Positions 52,341 through 64,000 of a DNA stretch of 64,000 nucleotides are shown here, in pieces; position 1 is the first letter of the stretch, and each line of letters opens with the position of its first letter. Source of the stretch: Capitella teleta (taxonomy: Eukaryota > Annelida > Polychaeta > Capitellidae); the NCBI GenBank assembly GCA_000328365.1, contig KB311229.1:4931-68930 (forward strand). Direction: 5' to 3'. The notes under the pieces were generated by a model that was given only the letters and a program-made list of their open reading frames with translations, was not told the DNA's origin and did not search any database. A program made the translations under genes and the position numbers.

Positions 52341-53515
52341 CACTCGTGGACATTGATTCCAGCCTTTATTCCTTGACCCAAAAGGCTTTACGATAGCTCT
52401 CTTTGAAATGCTCTTAACCGTTCCATAGTGAAGTTTTCAGTGTCTCAATGCTTGTGTGTTTAAAATATGTAGAGACGTTTAGCTCTGATGTCCATTCCAA
52501 AAATCACAATTTTCCACTGATCATGTAAACACTAAACCTTCGACATTAAGGTTACCGGGATTTAAGAATTTTCTAGGCCTGGAATTGCCGAGCATATTTG
52601 AAATATTCAAACCTTTCACAACATTCCATGGCATGCAATGTATAGAGGTATCTGAGATTAATTGCAGTTATAGATTCTTATATTTCTTTTGCCTCTGAGT
52701 ATATCTTTCGAACTTATCTCATGTGACATTCGGCGCATAAGCAAAGTTTAGATAAAGGTCAATGAACCCTCTCTCACTTCTTTTATACCTCGCCAATTGT
52801 CGCCGATTGACATAGATCACAAATGGGCTGTGCATTGACTTCACACACTTCACACACTTCACAATCAACACAATTCAGCATTCTTCTTCAGAGAGGTAAG
52901 CTGAATTGCGCCGAGAGGCTTGTCGACATTGCACCCAGGGAGTCTCAGGCCGCATCAACAATACACCAGACGAAATTATAGACCACCAGTGAGTGTTCAA
53001 GTGCAATCCACTGCGTCGCATTCTTGAATTCAGAATCTTCACTAATGACGTAAATAGACTCAGTCTTTAGAGAGGCGCATTCATCTGCAAGGGGTTTGTG
53101 CACTGAGTGTCCCGCCTCTTGGGTATGGATGTTTTGATCACTGAAGAACACCGACAAACGCAAATATGTCAAAAGTTTATTACGATATACAACATGTAAA
53201 ACAAAATAATCCACAATTGTTGATGATAAATTATTATAGCCATGCAGATGATACACTGATCGTTCATTTAATAAATATATAACGTTGGTCTCGATTTGAA
53301 ATACCAGGTAATCAACAGTTTGCAATAACGAATTTATTTCACGTTTTTGAATATTTATGTTCAGTATTACAAAAAATAAAAAATAAAATTGATATACGTA
53401 TTTTAATAAGCGTGAGAGACAAACAAGGTAGCTCATAATAGCCTTACAAGTAAATTAGTTTTATTTAGTATTAAAGTAAGAACACAAACAAACAAAGAAA
53501 AACCAGACAGAACCA

Positions 53516-53547
<32 letters not shown>

Positions 53548-53928
53548 TAATGGAAACAAGCCCCAAAACAAACAACAAAAACCACAAAAAGAACGAAACG
53601 AACAGAAAAAGCAAGGACCCGTTGCCCCCTCTCTCCATAATATTGAATACTAGATGTGCGACAGTGGAGAAATGCTACAGGTGAATTTCTGCAGAGGATT
53701 TGATTACACGTTCAATCTCGGTTCTACTGCGGTACATAATTATTTACTTATTGACAATTCTCACGATTACGTATCAGATCCAGACAACCACGAGAGAGGA
53801 CATTAATCGCAAATAGTATTTCTCGACCCAATTCCTGAATATAGCATTATCTAATCATGTTCTTTCGTCTTGATGAGATTCATATAATTTTTGCCGTATC
53901 ACGCGTTGTTTTGATCAACCAAATGAGC
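52341..53928. other. 3' flank of the minus-strand GPCR and low-complexity DNA
   Basis: Short repeats ACTTCACAC near 52840-52860 and CAA-rich DNA at 53470-53600. The 163-codon frame at 52945-53436 has no domain. Confidence 0.4.
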
Positions 53929-55020
53929 CTAAACTACGGAGGTAGCAGTCTTAGCAGAAGTCGACGAGTTACTACTAATTGCTTCAATGATATTACGATT
54001 GAAGAGTGCCACTGTCGCCTTTCTGAATCTCGTGATGCAGAAAACATATACGAAGAAATTGGTTGAACAATAGAGGAGATGGCTCAATGCCAACCATGGA
54101 TTAACGTAATACAACACTCCACCACAAAGGGCATCACTTGTATCTGGGTAATAGTAGAGGAGAATCCGGCGAATCGGTGCCAGCATATGGCAGACACAAA
54201 ATATGCAGACATTCGCTATGAGCGATCGAGTGATCTCGTTTTCTTTGACTGCACTTTTGGAATTGACAATCGCATTGACGTTCACTTTCATCAGGATCGC
54301 ACGTCTTAGTTTATACATGGGGTAGATCAGCAATGACATAGGAATTATGTAATATACAGCATAAAATGAGGCGGTATTGTAATAAAGCTTGTAACTGACT
54401 GAAGCCCCGAGGGGTGTGGGGATAAATCTGAGGTACCCAGGCTGCTTTCCATGGACTACTCTACGACTGAACAATACTGGGATATTATATAAAAGAGACA
54501 ACAGTGTTATCACGAGAATGTACAATTTGGTCTTTGTTTTGCTGGAGTGACCGTTTGCGTTTACATTGTCTCGAATAGTCACATATCGATGCCACATAAT
54601 CGTCACAGTCAGCCAAACTACTACGCACAGAAGAGTTGACGTCACCACCTGGAAATTAGCGTAGACATACGCTGTGATTCGGGATTTGAGGGCACCTTGA
54701 GTGCTTTTCACGGAAATACTGATAGTTCCGATGTATGCTATCTGCAGGAGCTCAACGATAGCCAGAGCCGATATCAAAATTAACATCGTTGATGAATGTT
54801 GGGCATGTTTTCGGATGATGTAAAGCGTTAAGGCATTGCCGATGATACCAACCACTGAGAGTGTTCCTCCAACGACAATCACCAATGAATTTGAGTAGAG
54901 ACTGCACCAATAGGTGAACGGAGTCGCAGGAACACGCAGGACTGTACTGCTCTCCCGAGGGATAGCCCCGACTGTGACGTCACTTTCTGAAGAGAACGCA
55001 TCGCTTGTCGTGTTCTCCAT
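53929..55020 (-). CDS. Intronless class A GPCR, peptide-receptor type (363 aa)
   Basis: Seven hydrophobic segments. The N-terminus has an N-T-T glycosylation site (3-5). TM1 has GIIGNALTLYIIRKH. TM2 has LAIVELLQI, with Glu where Asp2.50 is usual. TM3 ends MWHRYVTIR, so H-R-Y (144-146) replaces D-R-Y. TM7 has STNFFVYVFC in place of NPxxY. The N-F-x-x-Y form of TM7 is common in FMRFamide/myosuppressin-type and related invertebrate peptide receptors, which is the most likely group; the ligand is unknown. The tail is Ser/Thr-rich and ends in TATSVV, which could act as a PDZ ligand. No intron. The start is fixed by a TATA box about 40 bp upstream on the same strand. Confidence 0.88.
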   Translation of the reverse strand: MENTTSDAFSSESDVTVGAIPRESSTVLRVPATPFTYWCSLYSNSLVIVVGGTLSVVGIIGNALTLYIIRKHAQHSSTMLILISALAIVELLQIAYIGTISISVKSTQGALKSRITAYVYANFQVVTSTLLCVVVWLTVTIMWHRYVTIRDNVNANGHSSKTKTKLYILVITLLSLLYNIPVLFSRRVVHGKQPGYLRFIPTPLGASVSYKLYYNTASFYAVYYIIPMSLLIYPMYKLRRAILMKVNVNAIVNSKSAVKENEITRSLIANVCIFCVCHMLAPIRRILLYYYPDTSDALCGGVLYYVNPWLALSHLLYCSTNFFVYVFCITRFRKATVALFNRNIIEAISSNSSTSAKTATSVV

Positions 55021-55059
55021 TTTGCTGGCAAATGGTTTGAGTGGTGATGCGCCGTCAGC

Positions 55060-55066
55060 TTTATAA
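55060..55066 (-). promoter_or_regulatory. TATA box of the minus-strand GPCR
   Basis: TTATAAA on the minus strand, about 40 bp before the start codon. This is the same spacing as at the GPCR gene at 25603. Confidence 0.6.
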
Positions 55067-55149
55067 GCGAGCCAGTTCCTTCGACATACAGGTAATTATG
55101 CTATGCTCGTTCTTGTTACGGCATAAGTTAATATTATACGTAAATGTAT

Positions 55150-55275
55150 GAGAATGATAAATATAAATATAAACATGAATAGAAAAAAAAAGAGAAAAAA
55201 AAAAGAAATAGAAATAGAAAAAAAAATGAATATGAATATGAATATGAAAATAAATATAAATATAAATATAAATAT
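55150..55275. repeat. Purine-rich low-complexity tract
   Basis: Runs of AATATA, AAAAAAAG, GAAATA and ATGAAT hexamer-like units. Not coding. Confidence 0.9.
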
Positions 55276-55317
55276 ATTATTATCAGTATTTCTCCGTCCG
55301 ATGACACGAAATCGACT

Positions 55318-55370
55318 AAAGTTCAACAAATTAATGCATTATTAAATCATGCATTAATTTGTTGAACTTT
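55318..55370. repeat. Perfect 22-bp hairpin
   Basis: Arms 55318-55339 and 55349-55370 are perfect reverse complements around a 9-nt loop. The arms contain CAAATTAATGCAT. They lie about 300 bp upstream of the minus-strand GPCR start. Confidence 0.95.
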
Positions 55371-58300
55371 AAATTTTGTTAAAAATCGCCATTAGCATGA
55401 ATTCCGAAACCTAGTTATAATACGCTGTTATTGCGCCTAAAATCACCTAGTGGTCATCTTAATTATCGGATTTGGATTTTACGAAAGCAAGTTCATTTTC
55501 GGAAAAGAGGTGGAATTTGGCTTCCAGAGATCTAATTGAAAACAATTTTGCATGGTTGGATTAAGGGAGACGTTTTGATTCGCCAATTACCACAAGATTA
55601 CATTTATCCAATTACCAACGTTAGCTTAATCTTCGTTATTTATTAGCGGTTTACTACACGGGTGAGTCATACTCAGTGCGCGGGTATTTAATATTTATAA
55701 AGATATTTTTAATATATAAATGTTTTTAATATATACATGATCCGGTGATCCAAAAAGAATAGCAGTTAATTATTGTGAGTTAGCCGTTTGTCGAAACCAT
55801 CTTGCCCGGTGACACAATTCACATGTGCGAGATTGAATTTGAATTTGTTGTTTAGTTCCACTGTCTGCAGAGACTAAAGAGACTAAACTTTCTATTTTTA
55901 ATGGGCGAATATTGAATTTATCTGAATATTTGTAGCCGATGATTTGAGCAGTAAATATTCGTCGAAGCCGAATACGAAACCAAATAAATATATTCCCACT
56001 CCACTGCAACAAAGTTTACAGCCGCTGTTTACGGAGTGTCGTACTCGTTTGCAGCAGTGATTTTCCCAGAACCCCGACGAACTCTAAACCTATTCATCAA
56101 TCGTGCGGCTTACCCTGACGGTTTACTAATCCAGACCTGACCTTCTCAACTCACCTGCGTGAGCGTGATCGATGTACTTGTTTATTTAGCCGCTTGAATG
56201 TTTAACGATGAATGAGGATTAACAGAGGTGCTTTAACTCGATTGCAAATGAATTTGTGTCACGGTCATTCCTGTCTCAAAATCAATTTAAGTGTTTATTT
56301 TTTTTTATTTATTTTTTTTTATATTGCATGACCACCTGTGACACCTTATTTTGATGTAATTACGATGTTGTTACGTAACCTCACGTTGTGAAGATAGGGC
56401 CGTAAAAGCCCACACCCTTAATTAATATTCACCTGTACTCGATTTCACCAATGCAAGTGTTCGTTGGAAATCGGGGAGTTCTCCGTCGACGAGCGGTCAC
56501 TTCACGTATCCAGAGCAGTTCCGTCATTCCTTGGCTAGCCCAAAAGGCTGCCTATTACAGGGACTGGATCGCGATGCTGGCCGATTACACGGAGAATATG
56601 TGTCCTGCCCACCCCGGGCACGGAACATTTGGTCTAATTGAGCACGACTTTATTATTCGCTCTTTAATTGCTTGGGGATCTAGGGTTATATCAAGGGAAA
56701 TGATATAATTAAATTAGAAGTTTAGATAATTGGAATTTATGTTCATTATTATACAAGAGCTTCTCGCAGTTTCACACGAAATATACGTAAAATACACGTC
56801 TATCCGACATTTGATTCATGCTATAATGTGAGTAGAAATACAGAAAAGATAAAACCAGGCCCACTTTGAGCGTTTTTGGTTCACTGAAGCCGAAATCTCT
56901 GATAATCAAGTGAACGAAAAAAAGGCCGGTTGCCATGGCAGCTGTTGGCACCTAAGGACCATTTTTTTCCTGAGCGGTATCTCATCTTGTATAATAATAG
57001 GAGGACGCTCATCTCCATTATCTTATTCAGCGAGATTTATTGATTGCATCCAAGAGAGCACAACAACCAATGCTTCTTACAATTGAAGCGATGTGAACTA
57101 TGTGCTTATTAACGAGAACCCTTGACCACTGATGGCGGAAACTCATGAACAGGATTGCTGTTGGTCGTGATAGGCTTGCACTCGGCATCTTCAATCTCCC
57201 AACCCACTCTAATTAAAGCATCTCCGTGCGTCCCCGTCATTCGTGTCCTATAGGAGATATAAACGGAAGCTGTGGAATTTTGCAGCTGAAGCTGTGAACA
57301 CTGCGGGTGTACAAGGAAGGCAGTGGATGAGACTTGGAGGAAAAAATGTTCATGCCTGGTTGTTTAACTATTTCTGAATCTGATATCACCGCCAGGCTGA
57401 CCGCATTACAAGAGTTGCTTCACCAAAAGAGCAGACATCATTGCAGCTGGAGGCCTCAGAGAAAAACAACTCATGACATCTTGATTTTATAATGTTTGTT
57501 GTGCCGTGGCGACTTTAAAAGAGGCCCCTTCTCTAGGGCATAAAGTGCTATCACAATCAAAAATTGCGTGGCAGAATCTAGAGGAGCTGTCTACTGACAT
57601 CCTTCCCAAGGCTTTTTGGATTACTTGTATTTACCATAGCCTCAAGCTCTTCTTGGTCCGTTTGCTGACGGCTTGTCAATATTCACACATAATGAAATAC
57701 TGATGACGGTAATTACTTTCACAGTTTTGCTTCAAATTTTGATGGCAAGTGGGTGAAAATGACTTGTGGCATTTGAAAGACGCCATATATGTGAAGATAA
57801 GCAGAGGCGTCGGCATGGCTGAACCTGCGAGGAGTTCAAGGACGCACAACACTGATATCAAGGTGCACAACGACAAATAAATGGTGTACGTGTACAATGA
57901 AAGACAGCTTCGTGACAGCTTCTCAGGCAAATTTAGATCAGTAGGCCAGACGTGGTATTGGATGTATGTGGCACTACTTTTATATGTGAATGGACTGTCT
58001 ATGCGTTTGCTACTTTACTAAGCCATTTTTTTGGGATTGAAAACAGTTTTTACAATTATGTGGAATAAATAACTGCTAATCAACGAGGCTTAAGGAATGA
58101 TATTGCGAAAAATGTGATCACAATTATTATCGGATACCTCAACTTTGTAGGCCAAGAAACGTTGCGAAATAGATATTTCAAGCATGCTTGATAACACCAT
58201 GCCTTTGACTTTCAGACATCAACTCTCAATTCCGAAATTCTGGTTACCTTCATTTTGAATAGTTACATTGGCAGTAGACAATAGTAAGAGCCGATATGGC

Positions 58301-58629
58301 CATGAGAGACACCGCTATAAATTCTATACGCGAAAGCATTGAGACATTACCGAAAAATTTACTCTGGGACGGTTCACAGCACTTCAAAGAGAGCTACCCA
58401 GAAGCCTTCTGGATTAAGGAGTGAAACCTGGAATCATTGCTTGCCAGACAGGGTGTATATACCTCAACAATTCTACGCCAGCGTGTGGCTGAAACCGGTT
58501 CCACCGCCGACCGACTTCGTACTGGAAGACTAAAAGTCACGACCTCGTCTGGTTGGTTATTTGACTCCAGAATCTCTTGAATTGTTTTATCTGACGATAA
58601 CCATCTCCTTCCTGTGACTTATCCCTTAA
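55371..58629. other. No gene recognised
   Basis: Unassigned sequence. The 85-codon frame at 56451-56708 is protein-like (MCPAHPGHGTFG) but has no motif I know and no clear splice sites. Confidence 0.35.
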
Positions 58630-60282
58630 TTAACACATTCATCGCCAAAGACGCTGATCACCGTCTTTTCACGCCCAACGCTTGAACGCCAAAGATTCTC
58701 GTCTTTTGCAGTTTAAGCCAAAGGAGCATACAATAACCACTTTAACCTCATCTCTGTAATTGTTGTAGAGGTTGATTGAATGCATTGTACGATTTCAGGA
58801 CATTTTCTCGTGATATTCATCGAACTCACCTTCGATATATTAATTATAATAATCACATAATTATACTTCTGGCGTTAACACATCAGTTACTCCTTGATTA
58901 TGTATGTTATATCGCCTCGACAAACCCGAACGGAAGCAACGAAGCGAAGGAGTTTTCTATTGTAGGCACGTACTGTAACCTGATGAATTCAGAACTGAAG
59001 AGATATGAGATGTACGCTGACTTAAATGTCAAAGAATACGCGAGACTGACGACAACAAGATTTCGCTTGTCCTCTCACAATCTTGCCAATCATCGCAAAA
59101 GATGATTCATTGCTGCCATGAACTCATTCATTTATTTACGTGATTTCGTAAATTTCCATTCATTGTATTATTCCATTTTTGTATTTCATTTTTTGCTTTT
59201 TTTTTTTTTTTTTTTTTTTTCATATTTGTTTTGTTTCACTATTTGTGTTGTCTCGCAATAAACTTTTATCTATCTATCTAGGGGTTACTTCAGAGCCAAC
59301 TAATTAGGGAATGAGGGTGGTTGGCGCGTCATTGCACGTGCTAGTCTTTCTCGTCATTGCAATCGACAACACTAATTCGAGATATTATCTTTGAAGTCGC
59401 ATGTGCCGCTGACTTTCGGCGCCAACCTGTAAAGACTTCAAAGCAGTGTTTTACCTAAAGTAATTTTCAATGCAGGTTTGTTGGGCAACCTCTAGATCCA
59501 TGTCAGATGTGGAAAAACATGCATGGAAACAATGTTTCTGACTAGTGGCATCTTCAAAGCCAGATAATTAGTAAAGTGGGATGATCGGCGCTTTTCTCAC
59601 TGCATGCATTGGTCAAAACTGTGGGTGTGTGCCCTTATAATTATGTCTCCGTCTTTGGTTTAGGCACACTGATCAATAAATTGTCAAGTTATTCCAACTG
59701 ACTATTCTTAATTCGGCATACCTTTATACTTCACATCAAAGCAGTGTTTTCAAAGCATCTCGCTAACAACAGTGCGGGTTTGTCACGCAAAGGGATTAGA
59801 GAAAGCAAGCTAATTAGCGACTGAAAGCCCATTTGGCGCGGGCTGAAACTCTCAAATTTATAACTGTTATTCTCATCCTTTGATCAGTAAATTAGTTATC
59901 GCGCGATAATAGTTATGCCTGCACACCGTAACCTCTGTAAACACAATGTCTACTGTAATATGCTGGTACTAGGCGAGGTAATATGCTGCTTGCGAGGGTA
60001 TAGTTTTCACCAAACCATGTGTTGTTCAGATTTCAGTACATCTATTTCCATGTATGATGTTGAATCTTACATCGTTGGATTTACAAGAGAACGACCTATC
60101 CGATTATGTAACATATACAACTATGTGTGCGTGCATATGGAAATTACAGAGCGGTCAATTCGAGGCTTTTTGGATAAAATACATCATGTATTTTATCCAA
60201 AAAGCCTCGAATTGACCGCTACATTACATGGCGTTGACCAGTAAAAATCGGCCCGAAATTGCTGTGGCGGTGAATGTGTTAA
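58630..60282. mobile_element. Candidate piggyBac-like non-autonomous element
   Basis: Ends TTAACACATTCATCGCCA and, inverted, TTAACACATTCACCGCCA match at 17 of 18 positions and begin with TTAA, the piggyBac target. Length 1653 bp. Internal frames (58776-59105 and 59915-60244) show no transposase motif. It holds a T tract, ATCT repeats near 59268 and a long palindrome at 60150-60220. Confidence 0.55.
60150..60220. repeat. 71-bp near-perfect palindrome
   Basis: Arms 60150-60184 and 60186-60220 (35 bp each) are exact reverse complements separated by one base. The arm starts AGCGGTCAATTCGAGG. It lies 60 bp inside the right end of the candidate piggyBac-like element. It is extreme for natural DNA and could also be an assembly or cloning artefact. 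Confidence 0.95.
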
Positions 60283-62153
60283 TATCCGCCCGCATGACTT
60301 TGACTATATGCATATAGCGAAATCAATTGTAATTAACAGATACTCAATAAAGTCGTCACCTTCTCGGATAATCGTGTTGTGCTTTTGATTTTAACTAAAT
60401 ATACATATGTATACCATTTTATTCGCGAAATAATTTTTCCCATAATAGGAAAGAAGAAAGTAACATATAGGGGAGAACAAAATAAGAAAAAAAAATCATG
60501 TCATCACACACAAGAAATATAAGGCACATTCGATTTCCTGTCTAGTAAAATAAAATTCGCATTCGATCTATTGACAATTAAATCCTCAATTGCCTGAATG
60601 GTGCATGGATGTCTCATCTTGAGTATACTTTAGTGCAAGTGCATTACAAACGGTGCGTTTCAGTTGTGCGGCAGTGCAGTGACTGAACGAACTACTGGTG
60701 CTTTTCGTGAGCTTCACACATCAATTTCCGAACATCTACAGACACATTACTGTTTCCTCCTAACACAATTTGCGAGGTGCATTTAACAATTGGGTTGCTA
60801 CTGAATACACAAGAGTGCCAAAATCACAGTGAACTTTAAGAGTGCCAATATGACAGCTAATTTTAGCTGTTTTTGCGCAAGCTCTTCTCTGTGATGCGCC
60901 ACAAAGGAAAGTGAAGTCTGCTCGTAGAATCGACTAGCTGAGAAGTTGTCATCCAACAAATTGAATCAGATCGTTTTGCTTAATAACAGGATTTACCCCC
61001 GCATGGTAAGATCAGTTGTTTTTGGTCAAGCTTACATTGAGAAGTAACTAACTGTTAAAGAAAATCTGAGTTTCGTAAAGTTAGCATATAGAGAAATGAA
61101 TGAGTTGCTAAAGTATTGGTACCATTATCTTCAACGGTGCCTGGTACTGAGAAGGTATAGTGGTATGCATTGCTTTTCGAATGATATTTGACCTGTTTTG
61201 AACTCGTTAAATCGAACGTGCTTACTCTGAAGTTGATAAACCAGTTTTTTCTTCAACACTCACGACATTCCGCTGGCAGTATTGATTGTTGATTGAACAT
61301 GACTAAATGCTTCCAGCATCAAAGCATCAAATTATTGGACTTAACGCTAGTCGTCTGTGTTTGAAATCAAACTTTTTAACAAGGGGTTTATTTGCAAAGA
61401 ATCACTATGCAAACCTATATTCCTATAATTCTGGTGTGAATTCTTCCGAAAAGCGAGGTTTCATTAATTCTTAGAGTGACTCAGGAATTCTGACTTATGG
61501 AGATATACGGAGAAGATTATTGAATAAAAATAACGAAGCAAGTCAACAGCATCAATGAGGAGCTGAATGTGCTTTGTTTAATTGATGGCTATTGCAGTAA
61601 GAAATTTAGATCAACGGACATTGACAGCGTGGTTTGTGAACAATAATATATTAGATATACTCATATAGGGCCTAGAAAGTATGAAATGTTAAATCAGCAC
61701 AGTAGATTTTTTCAACTGCAATAATTAAATATATTATTGCGAATTCCCAGAATTCTAATTCATGCCTACGCAAGCGTCTGTCTGATACATTACTCTTATT
61801 TTATTATTTGACAAGAACAAAGACCCCCATTATTACATTTTCCTGATCACACAAGCAAATCACACGCAGCTTGAAAGCAACTCAGGCTTTATGGCATCAA
61901 GCAGAACATTGCTGTGCAGTGTCCTCCTCTTAAAGCAAAAGGCGTTTAAGCTTTAATTAATTCCAATGAAACCTGACGGTGCGGTATGGCGGTTTTAAAC
62001 AATCAACCCCATTAGCGACTCGTGGATGTTTGTTCACTGGCTGATATAAAGGCAAGGGTGGAACCCGAATTACTCGAAATCTCGGGTTGGAACCAGCAGC
62101 TTCGGTTTACTGCAGTTATCAGGAGAATATATAGATTTGCCCTTCACTGTACA
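60283..62153. other. Upstream region of the VWA gene
   Basis: No coding sequence recognised. The last 150 bp before the VWA start probably hold the promoter and 5' UTR; no clear TATA box. Confidence 0.4.
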
Positions 62154-64000
62154 ATGAAGTTCCCTGCATGGCTGACTACAGCCTTACTGTTGATCATTTC
62201 GTCGAACCAGATAAATGCACAAGGTAGGATTTGCTGATTTAACTAATTACTCAACCCATCTAAGATCAAATACGAGGGTTGTTCAAAAAGTTCACGGCCT
62301 AACGTAGAACGCGCAATACTAGAGACGTGAAATTTGGAGGTTATATAGTACAACTATTCACAAGATCACACGTAGCTTTATTACTTCCCTGGTACAACTA
62401 GTTTTTAAATTGAGCGCAATTATACCGATATCACTGTCAATGCCTCATTTTGGATGCCAAAAGTTTAATTTGTGGGCCTCTTAAAAACACTTTCTTGCAA
62501 CATCTGATCGCTAATTTTCATCGAGTACACTGCTGGTGTATTGGTTTTGCTGTGACGACAATTGATTGGAATTCTATTATGTCTATTAATAATTATGTCG
62601 ATTATAAAAACACTGGCCTATATTATATCTATACATTGATGTCATTAGATTTCAAAACTAAACATCATGCAGCAAGATATAATAATCTGCTTACGTAAAG
62701 TTTTGCCGGAACGCAAAAATAAAAAAAAACTTGAAGGATTGCGAGAAGTGTTATTTCCGGGCCGTTAGGTTTTTTTTGGATATATTGATTTCAATAAAAA
62801 TTGGTACATACATACGCATTAACACGAAAATGTGTTTTTCAAATAATTGTATGATTTACATGACGTTTTCTCGTTTTTAATCATGTTTAATCACCGAAAA
62901 ACCCATAAATTTTATGTCAGTACAAGTGCTCTATTCTCGGCTTCATTTGACTATTTTATAATAATCTATTGAAATGTTTAAAAAATTGTCATTGCTTTGC
63001 TGAGTTCACGAGGAAAATATCGGAGATACCCATAATGATTATTAATCTAAAATAGATTTTGAATTAGAGCGTAAATCAAGAATTTGCCTTTTTGACGAAA
63101 TGCCGTCCCCTGCTTCACTCAAATTGGTGCCTGAGGTGATCACGTAAGTTTCTTGGAAATTCAGTGCTCGGAATTTTTATCTGAAAAGATAACCTACTTG
63201 CAAGTAAAATTTCAACTTTCTGGGATAACGCGTTCCATGTTAAACCGAGAACTTTTCGATCAACACACGTTCAATCAAATCAGAGATAAATTAAGCAGGA
63301 AGTAATTTTATAAGTTAAAACTAATCGTACGTAACTTATAACGTAATAATTATATATGTTAATCACAGGTGGATGCAAAGATGCGCTGCTTGATTTGGCG
63401 ATTGCTGTCGACGGTTCAGGAAGCATATGTGGAAATAACGGGCTGGCTGGATGCCTAAATTGGCCACTGGTCCTCGATTTCATTGAGCTGGTTGTCAACA
63501 AACTGGAAATCAGTGCCACGTCAGCGAGACTTTCCCTCATCACGTTCTCGAATGGAATCGAGAAAGCCTTCCTTTTTAACGAGTTAGTTTTTATTTTATT
63601 TTCATGCTTCTCTCATGCATTCGTTCTCTCTCTGTTCTGATCTCCTCCCCAGAAAGCAAAGTGCAGCGGAAATACTCCCGATTATTCGGAACCTAAATTA
63701 TCCAGATTCCAACACCAACACTCAACTTGCATTCGAATATCTCAGAACGACGGTTTTCAACGAAGCCAATGGCGACCGACCAGATGTCCGCAACGTAGCT
63801 ATTGTGGTAACAGGTAAAGCAATGCTCATCCGTTAATTAGACGAATAATTGTGCGAAATAATTTAGACGGTAACCCGACTGTTGAGCCAGAGAAGACCAT
63901 TCCCAACGCCAATGATCTAAGAAGTGAAGATGACGTGAATACAATTGCGATCGGTGTGACATCAGCCGTGAACGAAACCATTCTCAGACTGATTTCCTCA
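62154..64000 (+). CDS. Secreted von Willebrand factor A-domain protein, N-terminal part
   Basis: Exons 62154-62223, 63369-63582, 63653-63813 and 63867 to beyond 64000 join in phase. The first exon is a signal peptide (MKFPAWLTTALLLIISS, cleavage near NAQG). The VWA domain begins at GGCKDALLDLAIAVDGSGSI. It carries the metal-site motif D-x-S-x-S as DGSGS, the middle strand RLSLITFSNG, the Thr region NTNTQLAFEYL and the closing NVAIVVTDGNPT. This is the layout of collagen VI, matrilin and coadhesin VWA domains, which bind matrix or cell-surface partners through a bound divalent cation. An extra Cys pair in the ICGNNGLAGC loop is unusual. The gene continues off the window, so the final architecture is unknown. 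A mariner-like element fills intron 1. Confidence 0.9.
62271..63269. mobile_element. Mariner-like element in intron 1 of the VWA gene
   Basis: The left end TACGAGGGTTGTTCAAAAAG and about 250 following bases match the element at 930-1655. The right end (GAGAACTTTTCGATCAACAC) is a decayed inverted copy. No transposase motif is recognised. Orientation matches the first copy. Confidence 0.75.

Overview
The window is nuclear DNA of an invertebrate animal. It is AT-rich and gene-sparse, with spliceosomal introns of about 45 nt to 1.7 kb, intronless rhodopsin-class receptor genes, tRNA-Asn genes, a tRNA-derived SINE family, CR1/Jockey-type LINE remnants and many short DNA transposons. The species cannot be fixed from the sequence. 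Fused TIR-STING genes are known from oysters and some other invertebrates, so a marine bilaterian is the likeliest source. There are two runs of N (11267-12029 and 49790-49839).

Left third (1-22 kb): a 20-bp satellite opens the window. Two complete paralogous TIR-STING genes follow, pointing away from each other: copy 1 on the minus strand (coding 4257 to 2558, six exons, 355 aa) and copy 2 on the plus strand (15801 to 21940, eight exons, 494 aa). I assembled both from splice sites, and every intron phase closes. Both keep the cyclic-dinucleotide pocket residues of STING and the acidic residue expected of TIR NAD hydrolases. Both lack STING membrane helices and the vertebrate TBK1/IRF3 tail. 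Between them lies an unidentified minus-strand gene (10333 to 7543) with a possible ubiquitin-like N-terminus. Introns and flanks carry SINEs, pogo-like MITEs and dispersed repeats.

Middle (22-49 kb): a tRNA-Asn gene and its flanks occur twice about 2 kb apart, separated by a LINE remnant that was itself split by a palindrome-filled foldback element. The second tRNA copy leads into an intronless GPCR gene (25603-26640). About 18 kb of gene-poor DNA follows (LINE and SINE pieces, a possible two-exon fragment). Then comes a four-exon GPCR gene (44730-47990) whose cytoplasmic tail of about 600 residues is rich in basic and serine clusters.

Right third (49-64 kb): transposon fragments, another intronless peptide-type GPCR gene on the minus strand (55020-53929), a candidate piggyBac-like element holding a 71-bp near-perfect palindrome, and the first four exons of a secreted von Willebrand factor A protein that runs off the right edge. 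The TIR-STING pair is the strongest candidate for a functional system. The GPCR genes and the VWA gene show no evident link to it.
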